A DNA stretch of 64,000 nucleotides from an uncultured Bacteroides sp. (GTDB lineage Bacteria > Bacteroidota > Bacteroidia > Bacteroidales > Bacteroidaceae), in the NCBI RefSeq assembly GCF_963678845.1, contig NZ_OY787468.1:682001-746000 (forward strand), given 5' to 3'. Shown here piece after piece: positions 34,623 through 42,736 of the stretch. The notes beneath the pieces are model-generated. The model searched no databases and was not told the origin of the DNA. It worked only from the letters and a program-made list of their open reading frames with translations. Numbering within the stretch: the first letter of the stretch is position 1; the number at the start of each line of letters is the position of its first letter. The position numbers and the translations under genes are program-made.

Positions 34623-34705
34623 TTGATATACATCAAATGGTGGTTTTGATATATATCAAACTAATACTTAGATATATATCAAATATATGCTTAGATATAC
34701 ATCAA
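34623..34705. promoter_or_regulatory. Four FNR/CRP-type palindromes at exact 23-bp period
   Basis: Boxes 34623-34636 (TTGATATACATCAA), 34646-34659 (TTGATATATATCAA), 34669-34682 and 34692-34705 (both TAGAT at the left arm) share TTGAT-N4-ATCAA. The first two are perfect. The 23-bp period is constant. The last box ends 17 nt before a -7 box TAGTTTTG at 34723. Confidence 0.75.
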
Positions 34706-34722
34706 ACGAAAAGTGTTTCGCC

Positions 34723-34730
34723 TAGTTTTG
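34723..34730 (+). promoter_or_regulatory. Candidate -7 box TAGTTTTG below the FNR-like array
   Basis: Exact TAnnTTTG match 17 nt downstream of the fourth box, 213 nt before argR. Its transcript would read through the ARG-like sites toward argR. Confidence 0.45.
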
Positions 34731-34760
34731 CCTGATCTTTATTTCTGTTTTTTAATTCGT

Positions 34761-34778
34761 TCTGTGAATATTCACAGA
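34761..34778. promoter_or_regulatory. Perfect 18-bp palindrome TCTGTGAAT/ATTCACAGA
   Basis: TGTGA and TCACA half-sites separated by 4 bp form a perfect palindrome, which could bind a Crp/Fnr-type regulator or act as a small hairpin. Confidence 0.45.
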
Positions 34779-34803
34779 TGCTAGAAGTTGAATAATGAGT
34801 TTT

Positions 34804-34820
34804 ATAGGATAATATCCTAT
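34804..34820. promoter_or_regulatory. 17-bp palindrome ATAGGATA-A-TATCCTAT
   Basis: Perfect 8-bp arms with a single central base, between the promoter at 34723 and the argR promoter. Possible operator. Confidence 0.4.
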
Positions 34821-34835
34821 ATTTATAGATTAAAA

Positions 34836-34913
34836 ATGCATAAAGTGAACTTTTTTATGCATAAAACTAAAAATATTCGGAATTTATACATGAGTTATCC
34901 GAAATTATGCATA
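34836..34913 (+). promoter_or_regulatory. ARG-box-like TATGCATA sites before argR
   Basis: ATGCATA with A/T-rich flanks occurs at 34836-34842, 34857-34863 and 34907-34913. The first two are 21 bp apart, the spacing of paired ARG boxes; the third overlaps the argR -7 box. This suggests ArgR autoregulation. Confidence 0.55.
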
Positions 34914-34919
34914 CTTTTG
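34912..34919 (+). promoter_or_regulatory. -7 box TACTTTTG for the argR operon
   Basis: Exact match 24 nt before the argR ATG, overlapping the third TATGCATA site. Confidence 0.65.
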
Positions 34920-34942
34920 CGAACAATTTAGAATAATTATAC

Positions 34943-35419
34943 ATGACGACGAACAAAAGTAAACGATTAGATTCAATTAAGATGATCATCTCCAGCAAGG
35001 AGATTGGTAGTCAGGAAGAGCTGCTTAGAGAGTTAGCGAAAGAAGGCTATGAGCTTACACAAGCTACATTGTCCAGGGATTTGAAGCAGATGAAAGTTGC
35101 CAAAGCGGCTACTACAAATGGTAACTATGTATATGTCTTGCCTAACGATACCATGTATAAACGAACAATTGACGTACCTAGTCCTGGCGAAATGTTAATG
35201 CAGAGCGGTTTCAAATCGATTGACTTTTCAGGTAATATGGCTGTTATAAAGACCCGTCCTGGATATGCCAGCAGTCTTGCCTATGATATTGACAACCGTG
35301 AATATAAGGATATCATTGGTACTATTGCAGGAGATGACACCATTTTATTGGTGTTCAGAGATGGTTATTCCAGAAATGAAATTAAGCAATCATTGTCTCA
35401 CATTATTCCGAATATTTAA
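34943..35419 (+). CDS. argR: Arginine repressor ArgR
   Basis: The 158-residue protein has the N-terminal winged helix of ArgR (ISSKEIGSQEELLRELAKEGYELTQATLSRDLKQM, with the SR motif in TLSRDLK). A C-terminal oligomerisation and arginine-binding domain is marked by VIKTRPGYASSLAYDID and IIGTIAGDDTILLV (the GTIAGDDT arginine-binding motif). It controls arginine biosynthesis genes and, with TATGCATA sites overlapping its promoter, probably its own operon. It is the first gene of argR-GNAT-argG-argC-argD. Confidence 0.95.
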   Translation: MTTNKSKRLDSIKMIISSKEIGSQEELLRELAKEGYELTQATLSRDLKQMKVAKAATTNGNYVYVLPNDTMYKRTIDVPSPGEMLMQSGFKSIDFSGNMAVIKTRPGYASSLAYDIDNREYKDIIGTIAGDDTILLVFRDGYSRNEIKQSLSHIIPNI

Positions 35420-35463
35420 TTCACATATAACATCCAATATTTAAAAAGAAAAGAAGATAAGAA

Positions 35464-36054
35464 ATGGAAAGTAATATTGAAATTCTTGTTGCCAACGAGA
35501 GTCATATTCCATACGTTGACATTATTTTAACTACAATAGAGGTCGCGGCAAAGATTCGTGGAACGGGTATTGCAAAGCGTTCTCCTGAATACATAAAACA
35601 AAAAATGGTTGAGGGCAAAGCAATTATTGCGCTTTGTGAAGGTGAGTTTGCTGGATTTTGCTATATAGAGACCTGGAGTAACAAGAAATTTGTTGCTAAT
35701 TCAGGACTTATTGTTGTTGATAAATTCCGTGGTCACGGTTTGGCAAAGAAGATTAAACGCCGTGCTTTTGAACTTTCACGTGAACGTTTTCCAGAAGCAA
35801 AGATATTTGGTTTAACTACCGGACTTGCAGTGATGAAGATTAATTCAGAATTAGGATATGTACCTGTTACATTCTCTGAACTTACTACTGATGAGGCTTT
35901 TTGGAAAGGGTGTCAAAGTTGCGTTAACTACGATATTCTTCAGAGAACGGGAGGTACAAAATGTCTTTGTACAGGTATGCTATATGACCCGGGCAAGCAT
36001 CCGGAAGATCCTTTTAATAAGAAAGAGGACAAGGAAAGTTCAGAAAATAAATAA
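35464..36054 (+). CDS. GNAT acyltransferase, probable first enzyme of arginine synthesis (N-succinylglutamate synthase)
   Basis: The 196-residue protein is a GNAT-fold acyltransferase: VVDKFRGHGLAKKIKRRAFELSRERFPEAKIFGLTTG contains the acyl-CoA-binding RGHGLAKKI. It sits between argR and argG. Because Bacteroides use N-succinyl instead of N-acetyl intermediates (the window also has the succinylornithine carbamoyltransferase), this is a good candidate for the N-succinylglutamate synthase. I recall that a homologous gene in B. thetaiotaomicron was given this role by genetics, but cannot check it. The C-terminal Cys-rich end (KGCQSCVNYDILQRTGGTKCLCTGM) is unusual for a GNAT and might bind metal. 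Confidence 0.75.
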   Translation: MESNIEILVANESHIPYVDIILTTIEVAAKIRGTGIAKRSPEYIKQKMVEGKAIIALCEGEFAGFCYIETWSNKKFVANSGLIVVDKFRGHGLAKKIKRRAFELSRERFPEAKIFGLTTGLAVMKINSELGYVPVTFSELTTDEAFWKGCQSCVNYDILQRTGGTKCLCTGMLYDPGKHPEDPFNKKEDKESSENK

Positions 36055-36078
36055 GGTTATAAAAAAATTAAGATAGAT

Positions 36079-37278
36079 ATGAAAGAGAAAGTAGTTTTAG
36101 CGTTTAGTGGTGGTTTGGATACCTCATTCTGCGCAAAGTATTTGTCAGAAGAAAAAGGATATGAAGTTTATACAGCTGTAGCCAACACTGGCGGATTCAG
36201 CCCTGAAGAACTGAAAGTAATCGAAGAAAAAGCATATAAACTAGGTGCAGTTAAGCATGTTACTCTTGATGTGACTCAGGAATATTACGAAAAGAGTATC
36301 AAATACATGGTATTTGGTAATGTGTTGCGTAACGGTACTTATCCTATTTCTGTAAGCTCTGAACGTATTTTTCAGGCTATTGCTATTATCAACTATGCAA
36401 AAGAAATTAAAGCCGATGCTGTTGCTCACGGAAGTACTGGTGCAGGTAACGACCAGATTCGTTTCGATCTTACATTCGACGTCCTTGCTCCGGATATCAA
36501 AATTATAACTCCTACACGTGACATGTCACTTACCCGTGAATATGAGATTGAATATCTTAGAAAACATGGTATTGAAGCCGACTTCAAGAAACTTGAATAT
36601 TCTATCAACAAGGGCCTTTGGGGAACTTCAATTGGTGGAAAAGAGACTCTCCACTCTGAACAAACTCTTCCAGAAGAAGCTTATCCTTCACAGGTAACTG
36701 CTCAAGGAACTGAAACTTTGAAACTTGAATTCGTAGAAGGTCAGTTGCACGCTGTTAACGGTGAAGTGTTTGAAAACAAAGTGGAAGCAATCAATAAGGT
36801 TGAAGCAATTGGCTCTAAATATGCTATTGGCCGTGATATGCACATTGGCGATACAATTATCGGTATCAAAGGTCGTGTGGCTTTTGAAGCTGCAGCGCCT
36901 ATGCTTATTATAAATGCTCATAAGATGTTGGAAAAACACACATTGAGCAAATGGCAACAGTATTGGAAAGACCAAATTGGTAACTGGTACGGAATGTTCC
37001 TTCACGAAGCTCAATATCTGGAACCGGTAATGCGCGATTGCGAAGCAATGCTTCAAAGTTCTCAACGTAATGTTAATGGTACGGTTAGCATTATTCTTCG
37101 TCCTTATAGCTATACTTTGGTTGGCGTTGAGTCATCTTTTGATTTGGTGAAGACCGACTTTGGTGATTACGGTGAAGTTGGTAAAGGATGGACTGCCGAG
37201 GATGCAAAAGGATTTACCAAAATTCTTTCTAATCCTTTGAGAGTTTATTATGCAAATCAAAAGAAAAACGGAAAATAA
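36079..37278 (+). CDS. argG: Argininosuccinate synthase
   Basis: The 399-residue protein has the N-type ATP pyrophosphatase loop VLAFSGGLDTSFCAKYL. Blocks for citrulline and aspartate binding follow (HGSTGAGNDQIRFDLTFDVLAPDIKIITPTRD, EYSINKGLWGTSIGGKE). The enzyme joins citrulline to aspartate. The window uses N-succinylated intermediates, so free citrulline is expected to come from desuccinylation. It is 24 nt after the GNAT gene and 21 nt before argC. Confidence 0.95.
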   Translation: MKEKVVLAFSGGLDTSFCAKYLSEEKGYEVYTAVANTGGFSPEELKVIEEKAYKLGAVKHVTLDVTQEYYEKSIKYMVFGNVLRNGTYPISVSSERIFQAIAIINYAKEIKADAVAHGSTGAGNDQIRFDLTFDVLAPDIKIITPTRDMSLTREYEIEYLRKHGIEADFKKLEYSINKGLWGTSIGGKETLHSEQTLPEEAYPSQVTAQGTETLKLEFVEGQLHAVNGEVFENKVEAINKVEAIGSKYAIGRDMHIGDTIIGIKGRVAFEAAAPMLIINAHKMLEKHTLSKWQQYWKDQIGNWYGMFLHEAQYLEPVMRDCEAMLQSSQRNVNGTVSIILRPYSYTLVGVESSFDLVKTDFGDYGEVGKGWTAEDAKGFTKILSNPLRVYYANQKKNGK

Positions 37279-37299
37279 CCAGATATTAGTACGCAAATT

Positions 37300-38268
37300 A
37301 TGATTAAAGTAGGAATAATAGGCGGAGCGGGATATACAGCAGGCGAATTGATTCGCTTGCTGATAAACCATCCGAACGTTGAAATCGTGTTTATTAACAG
37401 CAGCAGTAATGCGGGAAATAAGATAACCGATATTCATGAAGGTCTTTATGGTGAAACAGAGATGGCTTTTACTGATAAATTCCCAGTCGATAAGATTGAT
37501 TTGCTTTATTTCTGCACGGCTCATGGTGATACCAAAAAGTTTATGGATAGCCACACATTGCCTGAAGAATTAAAGATTATTGATCTTTCAATGGATTATC
37601 GTATTGAATCCGATGAACACGATTTTATTTATGGACTTCCTGAGCTTAATCGTAATCGTATCTCTCAAAGCAAGCGTGTGGCTAATCCCGGATGCTTTGC
37701 TACATGTATCCAATTGGGATTGCTGCCTTTGGCTAAGAACAGGATGCTGAACAATGATGTTTCTGTTAATGCTATAACCGGTTCTACCGGAGCAGGAGTG
37801 AAGCCGGGTTCTACTTCTCATTTTAGCTGGCGAAACAACAATATGTCTATCTATAAACCGTTCTCGCATCAGCATGTGCCTGAGATAAAGCAATCTCTGA
37901 AACAATTACAGAGTAACTTTGCATCGGATATAGATTTTATCCCTTATCGTGGTGATTTCCCTCGTGGTATTTATGCCACACTGGTTTTTAAAACGACTGT
38001 GGAACTGGACGAAATCAAACGTATGTACACCGAGTATTATGAAAAGGAATCTTTTGTGCATATCATAGATAAAAATATAGACTTAAAACAGGTGGTAAAC
38101 ACAAACAAGTGTTTGCTGCATCTCGAAAAACATGGTGATAAGCTTCTTATCATTTCATGCATAGATAACTTATTAAAAGGTGCTTCCGGTCAGGCGGTTC
38201 ATAATATGAACCTGATGTTTGGACTGGAAGAAACTACCGGGCTGAAGCTAAAGCCGAGTGCCTTCTAA
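37300..38268 (+). CDS. argC: N-acyl-gamma-glutamyl-phosphate reductase
   Basis: The 322-residue protein has the NAD(P) fold start GIIGGAGYTAGELIRLL. The catalytic Cys is in NPGCFATCIQLGLLPL and the second substrate His region in HQHVPEI. It reduces N-acyl-glutamyl phosphate to the semialdehyde; in this phylum the acyl group is expected to be succinyl. It is 21 nt after argG and 17 nt before argD. A catalytic kinase (argB) gene is not in this window. Confidence 0.94.
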   Translation: MIKVGIIGGAGYTAGELIRLLINHPNVEIVFINSSSNAGNKITDIHEGLYGETEMAFTDKFPVDKIDLLYFCTAHGDTKKFMDSHTLPEELKIIDLSMDYRIESDEHDFIYGLPELNRNRISQSKRVANPGCFATCIQLGLLPLAKNRMLNNDVSVNAITGSTGAGVKPGSTSHFSWRNNNMSIYKPFSHQHVPEIKQSLKQLQSNFASDIDFIPYRGDFPRGIYATLVFKTTVELDEIKRMYTEYYEKESFVHIIDKNIDLKQVVNTNKCLLHLEKHGDKLLIISCIDNLLKGASGQAVHNMNLMFGLEETTGLKLKPSAF

Positions 38269-38285
38269 AACAACCAACAAAAGAA

Positions 38286-39407
38286 ATGAAACTATTTGAT
38301 GTGTATCCTTTGTTCGATATCAATATCGTAAAAGGAAAAGGATGTAAGGTCTGGGATGATAAAGGGAATGAATACCTTGACCTTTATGGCGGACATGCTG
38401 TGATCTCTGTTGGACATTCACATCCTCATTATGTAGAGATGGTTCAAAAACAAGTTGCAGAACTGGGCTTTTACTCTAATTCTGTGATTAACAAGCTTCA
38501 ACAGCAACTTGCAGAGCGAGTGGGAGTGATCTCAGGATATGAAGATTATTCTTTCTTCATGATAAACTCTGGTGCCGAAGCAAATGAGAATGCTTTAAAA
38601 CTGGCATCTTTCCACAACCGAAGAAAGCGTGTGGTTTCTTTCTCAAAGAGTTTTCATGGGCGTACTTCAGCTGCAGTACGCACTACCGACAATCCTAAAA
38701 TTGTGGCACCTATCAATGAGGGCATTGATGTAACTTTTCTTGCTCTTAACGATATTGATGCTGTGCGTTCGGAACTGCAGAAAAAAGATGTTTGTGCTGT
38801 AATGATCGAAGGAATTCAGGGTATTGGTGGTATTAAAGTTCCTGATAACGGTTTTATGCAGGAATTGCGTAAACTGTGTACGGAAACCGGTACTATTTTG
38901 ATTCTTGATGAAATTCAGTCGGGTTACGGTCGTAGCGGTAAATTCTTTGCTCATCAATATGCCGGAATCCGTCCTGATATCATTACCGTAGCTAAAGGTA
39001 TTGGCAATGGATTCCCTATGGGTGGTGTGTTGATAAGTCCTATTTTTACTCCGGTATACGGAATGCTTGGAACCACATTTGGTGGTAATCACTTGTCTTG
39101 CGCTGCTGCTCTTGCTGTTCTGGATGTGATAGAGAAAGAGAATCTGATGGAGAATGCAGCTAAGGTTGGCGCTCACCTTATGAAAGAACTGAAACAGTTT
39201 CCTCAAATTAAAGAGGTTCGTGGAGAGGGTTTAATGATTGGACTTGAGTTTACCCAACCAATAAAAGAACTCCGTAGCCGTCTGCTTTTTGAACAGAACG
39301 TATTTACAGGAGTCAGTGGTACAAACGTTATCCGACTTCTTCCTCCGCTTTGCCTGACCATAGCTGAAGCAGATGAATTCATTCAAAGATTGAAGAAAGT
39401 ACTGTAA
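38286..39407 (+). CDS. argD: Acyl-ornithine aminotransferase
   Basis: The 373-residue PLP enzyme belongs to aminotransferase class III: YLDLYGGHAVISVGH, FINSGAEANENALKLA, and ILDEIQSGYGRSGKFFAHQYAGIRPDIITVAKGIGNGFPMGG with the Schiff-base Lys in VAKGIGNG. It transfers an amino group between glutamate and N-acyl-glutamate semialdehyde. It ends the argR operon, 34 nt before a large terminator. Confidence 0.94.
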   Translation: MKLFDVYPLFDINIVKGKGCKVWDDKGNEYLDLYGGHAVISVGHSHPHYVEMVQKQVAELGFYSNSVINKLQQQLAERVGVISGYEDYSFFMINSGAEANENALKLASFHNRRKRVVSFSKSFHGRTSAAVRTTDNPKIVAPINEGIDVTFLALNDIDAVRSELQKKDVCAVMIEGIQGIGGIKVPDNGFMQELRKLCTETGTILILDEIQSGYGRSGKFFAHQYAGIRPDIITVAKGIGNGFPMGGVLISPIFTPVYGMLGTTFGGNHLSCAAALAVLDVIEKENLMENAAKVGAHLMKELKQFPQIKEVRGEGLMIGLEFTQPIKELRSRLLFEQNVFTGVSGTNVIRLLPPLCLTIAEADEFIQRLKKVL

Positions 39408-39440
39408 CAAAAGACTTTATTTGTTATTTTGTTTGTTTAT

Positions 39441-39504
39441 CCTCAATATTTAAGTATAATAAGCCTATTTTTTGGTTATATTACTTACATATTGAGGATT
39501 TTTG
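39441..39504 (+). terminator. Long-stem terminator after argD
   Basis: About 24 nt on each side pair with few mismatches (39441-39465 with about 39474-39497), ending in the T run ATTTTTG. It closes the argR operon and overlaps the proC promoter region. Confidence 0.65.
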
Positions 39505-39506
39505 TG

Positions 39507-39514
39507 TAAGTTTG
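39507..39514 (+). promoter_or_regulatory. -7 box TAAGTTTG for proC
   Basis: Exact match 30 nt before the proC ATG at 39544, which supports that start. Confidence 0.6.
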
Positions 39515-39543
39515 CCGTACTTAAACATATAACTTTAGGCAGT

Positions 39544-40317
39544 ATGAAAATAGCGATAATAGGAGCCGGTAATATGGGGGGAGCTATAGCTCGTGGTCTC
39601 GTACAAGGTACCAAGGTAAAAGCTGTTAATATAACAGTCACTAACCCTACTAATGGAAAACTCGACGCACTGAAATCATTTAATGCAGGTATAAATGTTA
39701 CTAACAGCAATCATGTTGCTGCCGAAACTGCTGATGTTATTATTCTGGCAGTGAAACCATGGTTGGTTAAGAATGTGCTTGAAGGAATCAGATTCAACTC
39801 AGAAAAACAGATTCTGGTTACAGTAGCCGCAGGCGTTCCTTTTACTGAATATTGTAAAATAATAGGTGATGAGGCTACTATTTTCCGGGTTATTCCTAAC
39901 ACAGCTATCTCTCTTCTTGAAAGTACCACACTAATAGCATCTTATAAAGCATCTAAAGAGCAGGAACAGTATATTCTTGACCTTTTTAGTGAAATGGGGC
40001 TGGCTATGATTATCAACGAATCACAAATGAGTGCTGCTACAGCACTTACTTCATGTGGCATTGCCTATGTGCTAAAATATATTCATGCAGCTGTTGAGGC
40101 CGGAGTAGAGATGGGCATTTATCCCAAAGATGCTCAGAAAATGGTGGCCCAGTCTGTAAAAGGAGCTGCGGAACTTTTGCTACAGAACGATACTCACCCT
40201 GCTATTGAAATAGACAAAGTAACCACACCGGGAGGGTTAACAATCAAAGGACTTAATGAATTAGAACATGCAGGCTTCAGCTCGGCAATAATCCGGGCTA
40301 TGAAAGCAAGCAGATAA
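39544..40317 (+). CDS. proC: Pyrroline-5-carboxylate reductase
   Basis: 258 residues from ATG 39544 (MKIAIIGAGNMGGAIARG), the P5CR dinucleotide-binding start; a 14-codon longer frame begins ahead of the -7 box and is not likely. The C-terminal P5CR blocks are ALTSCGIAYVLKYIHAAVEAGVEMGI and THPAIEIDKVTTPGGLTIKGLNELEHAGFSSAIIRAM. It makes proline from pyrroline-5-carboxylate with NAD(P)H, the last step fed by ProB and ProA at 51-53 kb. The XRE-cupin gene follows at 13 nt. Confidence 0.95.
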   Translation: MKIAIIGAGNMGGAIARGLVQGTKVKAVNITVTNPTNGKLDALKSFNAGINVTNSNHVAAETADVIILAVKPWLVKNVLEGIRFNSEKQILVTVAAGVPFTEYCKIIGDEATIFRVIPNTAISLLESTTLIASYKASKEQEQYILDLFSEMGLAMIINESQMSAATALTSCGIAYVLKYIHAAVEAGVEMGIYPKDAQKMVAQSVKGAAELLLQNDTHPAIEIDKVTTPGGLTIKGLNELEHAGFSSAIIRAMKASR

Positions 40318-40330
40318 TACCATTTATTAT

Positions 40331-40885
40331 ATGGACGAACAAATAAAACAAATTGCAGAACGATTACGTGGATTGCGTGACGTTCTTGAACTAACAGTAG
40401 AGGATGTTGCCAGAGATTGCGAACTCTCTCTTGAAGAATATGTACAGGCTGAGAGTGGTGAATCTGATATTTCAGTAAGTATGTTACAAAACGTGGCTCG
40501 TAAATATGGAGTGGCACTTGATGCGCTGATGTTTGGCGAAGAACCTAAGATGAGCACCTATTTTCTTACCCGTGCCGGGATGGGGACGTCTATCGAAAGA
40601 ACAAAAGCGTATAAGTATCAATCACTTGCAGCTGGTTTTAAAGACAGAAAGGCTGATCCGTTCATTGTGACGGTAGAACCTAAGGATGAAGAGTGCCCGA
40701 TTACTTTTAACGCTCATGCCGGACAAGAATTTAATCTTGTTTGTTCTGGTCGCATGCTCCTTAATATAAATGGTAAAGAACTGATTTTGAATGAAGGCGA
40801 CAGCATCTATTTTGATTCAAAACAACCTCACGGAATGAAAGCACTTGATGGTAAATCGGTGAGATTCCTGGCTATGATTATTTAA
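40331..40885 (+). CDS. XRE-family regulator with C-terminal cupin domain
   Basis: The 184-residue protein has an XRE helix-turn-helix at residues about 7-70 (ERLRGLRDVLELTVEDVARDCELSLEEYVQAE). A cupin_2 domain follows at about 105-180 (CPITFNAHAGQEFNLVCSGRMLLNINGKELILNEGDSIYFDSKQPHGMKAL). Such regulators usually sense a small molecule and control an adjacent metabolic gene. It is 13 nt after proC and 51 nt before the acyl-CoA synthetase, which is the likely target, perhaps in a shared transcript. Confidence 0.9.
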   Translation: MDEQIKQIAERLRGLRDVLELTVEDVARDCELSLEEYVQAESGESDISVSMLQNVARKYGVALDALMFGEEPKMSTYFLTRAGMGTSIERTKAYKYQSLAAGFKDRKADPFIVTVEPKDEECPITFNAHAGQEFNLVCSGRMLLNINGKELILNEGDSIYFDSKQPHGMKALDGKSVRFLAMII

Positions 40886-40936
40886 TTCATAGTTCTTTTA
40901 ATTAACCGATTTCCAACGATAATAATCAATATTAAT

Positions 40937-42601
40937 ATGATCGAAAGATTTTTAGAAAAGACAGAGTTTACCTCGCAGGAAGATTTCGAAAAGAATTATA
41001 AACTTAAAATACCTTCGAACTTCAACTTTGCTTATGATGTAGTAGACGCATGGGCTGCTGAACATCCTGATAAGCTTGCTTTATTATGGACAAATGACAA
41101 AGATGAATGTCATCATTTCACTTTTGCGGAAATGAAAGAACTAACTGATAAGACAGCTTCTTATTTTCTTTCATTAGGCATAAAGAAAGACGATAAAGTA
41201 ATGGTTATCCTAAAACGCAGATATGAGTTCTGGCTCACCATCATTGCACTGCACAAAATTGGAGCAGTTATTATTCCTGCCACACACTTGCTAACAAAAA
41301 AAGATATTATTTATCGTAACAATGCTGCCGACATTATGACGATTGTGGCTGATGGCGATGAATTGATTATTGGTCACATAAATGATGCTATGCCGGAATC
41401 TCCAACAATGATACATCGTGTGTCAATTGGTCCGGTTATTCCTGAAGGATGGGATGATTTCCATAAAGGAATTGACAATGCAGCACCGTTTGTTCGTCCC
41501 GAACATGTGAACGATAATGAAGATATTATGCTTATCAGTTTCACTTCAGGTACAACAGGTAATCCTAAGATGGTGGCACATAACTTTATTTATCCACTGG
41601 GACATATTGTTACAGCTAAATACTGGCATAATCTTCATGAAGAAAGCTTGCACTTGACCATTGCTGATACAGGCTGGTTAAAAGCTCTTTGGGGAAAGCT
41701 TTACGGACAATGGATTTCGGGAGCAGCAGTTTTTGTTTATGACCACGAGAAATTTACTCCGGCAGCTATACTTGAGAAGATTCATGAATATCACATAACT
41801 TCTCTTTGTGCGCCTCCTACTATCTTCCGTTTCCTTATTCGTGAAGATTTAACCAAATATGATCTTTCTTCTTTGGAATATTGTGAAATTGCAGGAGAAG
41901 CATTGAATCCTGCTGTTTATGATCAGTTCCATCAGCTGACCGGAATAAAGCTTCGCGAAGGCTATGGACAGAGCGAAACTACACTTGTGATCTTTACTTC
42001 TCCATGGATGGAACCAAAACCGGGAAGTATGGGTGTTCCAAGTCCTAATTTTGATGTGGATCTGCTTACTCCTGATGGACGCTCGGCTGAAGAGGGAGAA
42101 CAAGGACAGATTGTAATCCATTTAGATAAAGGTTTCCCCGTAGGTTTAAGTGAAAGATATTACAGAAACGAAGAACTTACCAATGAAGCTTATCACGATA
42201 ATACCTACTTTACCGGTGATTTGGCATGGAGAGATCAGGATGGCTATTTCTGGTTTGTAGGTCGTGCTGATGATGTGATTAAGAGTTCCGGCTACCGCAT
42301 CGGCCCATTTGAGGTGGAGAGTGCCCTGATGACTCACCCGGCTGTTGTAGAATGTGCCATTACCGGTGTTCCTGATGAGATTCGCGGACAGGTTGTGAAA
42401 GCAACAATTATCCTGTCTAAGGAATACAAAGCCAAAGCTGGTGATGAACTTGCAAAGGAACTTCAGGATCATGTGAAGAAAGTAACAGCGCCTTATAAAT
42501 ATCCTCGTGTAATTGAGTTTGTTGACGAATTGCCTAAGACAATTAGTGGTAAGATTCGTCGTGTAGAAATTCGTGACAAGGATAAAGAATCGAAAAAGTA
42601 A
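40937..42601 (+). CDS. AMP-forming acyl-CoA synthetase (medium-chain/acetyl-CoA synthetase-like)
   Basis: The 554-residue ANL-superfamily enzyme shows the P-loop-like FTSGTTGNPKMV (A3). GYGQSETT (A5), TGDLAWRDQDGYFWFVGRADDVIKSSGYRIGPFEVE (A7-A8) and PKTISGKIRR with the C-terminal Lys (A10) follow. It activates a carboxylic acid as an acyl-adenylate and then acyl-CoA in the cytoplasm. The acid is not obvious. The upstream XRE-cupin regulator suggests substrate-responsive control. A terminator at 42624-42665 follows. Confidence 0.9.
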   Translation: MIERFLEKTEFTSQEDFEKNYKLKIPSNFNFAYDVVDAWAAEHPDKLALLWTNDKDECHHFTFAEMKELTDKTASYFLSLGIKKDDKVMVILKRRYEFWLTIIALHKIGAVIIPATHLLTKKDIIYRNNAADIMTIVADGDELIIGHINDAMPESPTMIHRVSIGPVIPEGWDDFHKGIDNAAPFVRPEHVNDNEDIMLISFTSGTTGNPKMVAHNFIYPLGHIVTAKYWHNLHEESLHLTIADTGWLKALWGKLYGQWISGAAVFVYDHEKFTPAAILEKIHEYHITSLCAPPTIFRFLIREDLTKYDLSSLEYCEIAGEALNPAVYDQFHQLTGIKLREGYGQSETTLVIFTSPWMEPKPGSMGVPSPNFDVDLLTPDGRSAEEGEQGQIVIHLDKGFPVGLSERYYRNEELTNEAYHDNTYFTGDLAWRDQDGYFWFVGRADDVIKSSGYRIGPFEVESALMTHPAVVECAITGVPDEIRGQVVKATIILSKEYKAKAGDELAKELQDHVKKVTAPYKYPRVIEFVDELPKTISGKIRRVEIRDKDKESKK

Positions 42602-42602
42602 T

Positions 42603-42620
42603 TGATACATTTTTGTATCA
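42603..42620 (+). terminator. Small hairpin after the acyl-CoA synthetase
   Basis: TGATACA/TGTATCA with a TTTT loop directly follows the stop; it is a 7-bp stem and precedes the main terminator. Confidence 0.4.
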
Positions 42621-42623
42621 TGG

Positions 42624-42665
42624 AAAGAGGGTGTGTTACTTCAATGTGATTTCACCCTCTTTTTG
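42624..42665 (+). terminator. Terminator of the acyl-CoA synthetase
   Basis: A 10-bp stem (42624-42633 with 42653-42662) and 19-nt loop are followed by TTTTTG. Confidence 0.7.
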
Positions 42666-42708
42666 TAAATTTGAATCTAACTAATGTAAACATTGATAGA
42701 TTTAGGTT

Positions 42709-42716
42709 TATATTTG
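42709..42716 (+). promoter_or_regulatory. -7 box TATATTTG for the LytTR gene
   Basis: Exact match 20 nt before the ATG at 42737, favouring that start over an upstream one at 42671. Confidence 0.65.
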
Positions 42717-42736
42717 TAGCAATTATCAAAAACAAG

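Larger units (their letters stand above)
34558..34942. other. Regulatory intergenic region before argR
   Basis: 385 bp with an unusual density of palindromes: four FNR-like boxes at 34623-34705, a -7 box at 34723, an 18-bp palindrome at 34761-34778, a 17-bp palindrome at 34804-34820, and ARG-box-like sites at 34836-34913 with a -7 box at 34912. Confidence 0.8.

Noticed and set aside
34625..34706. The 23-bp repeats as a CRISPR array
   Set aside because: Units are only 13-14 bp with 9-10 bp between them and are palindromic. There are no spacers of CRISPR length and no cas genes.
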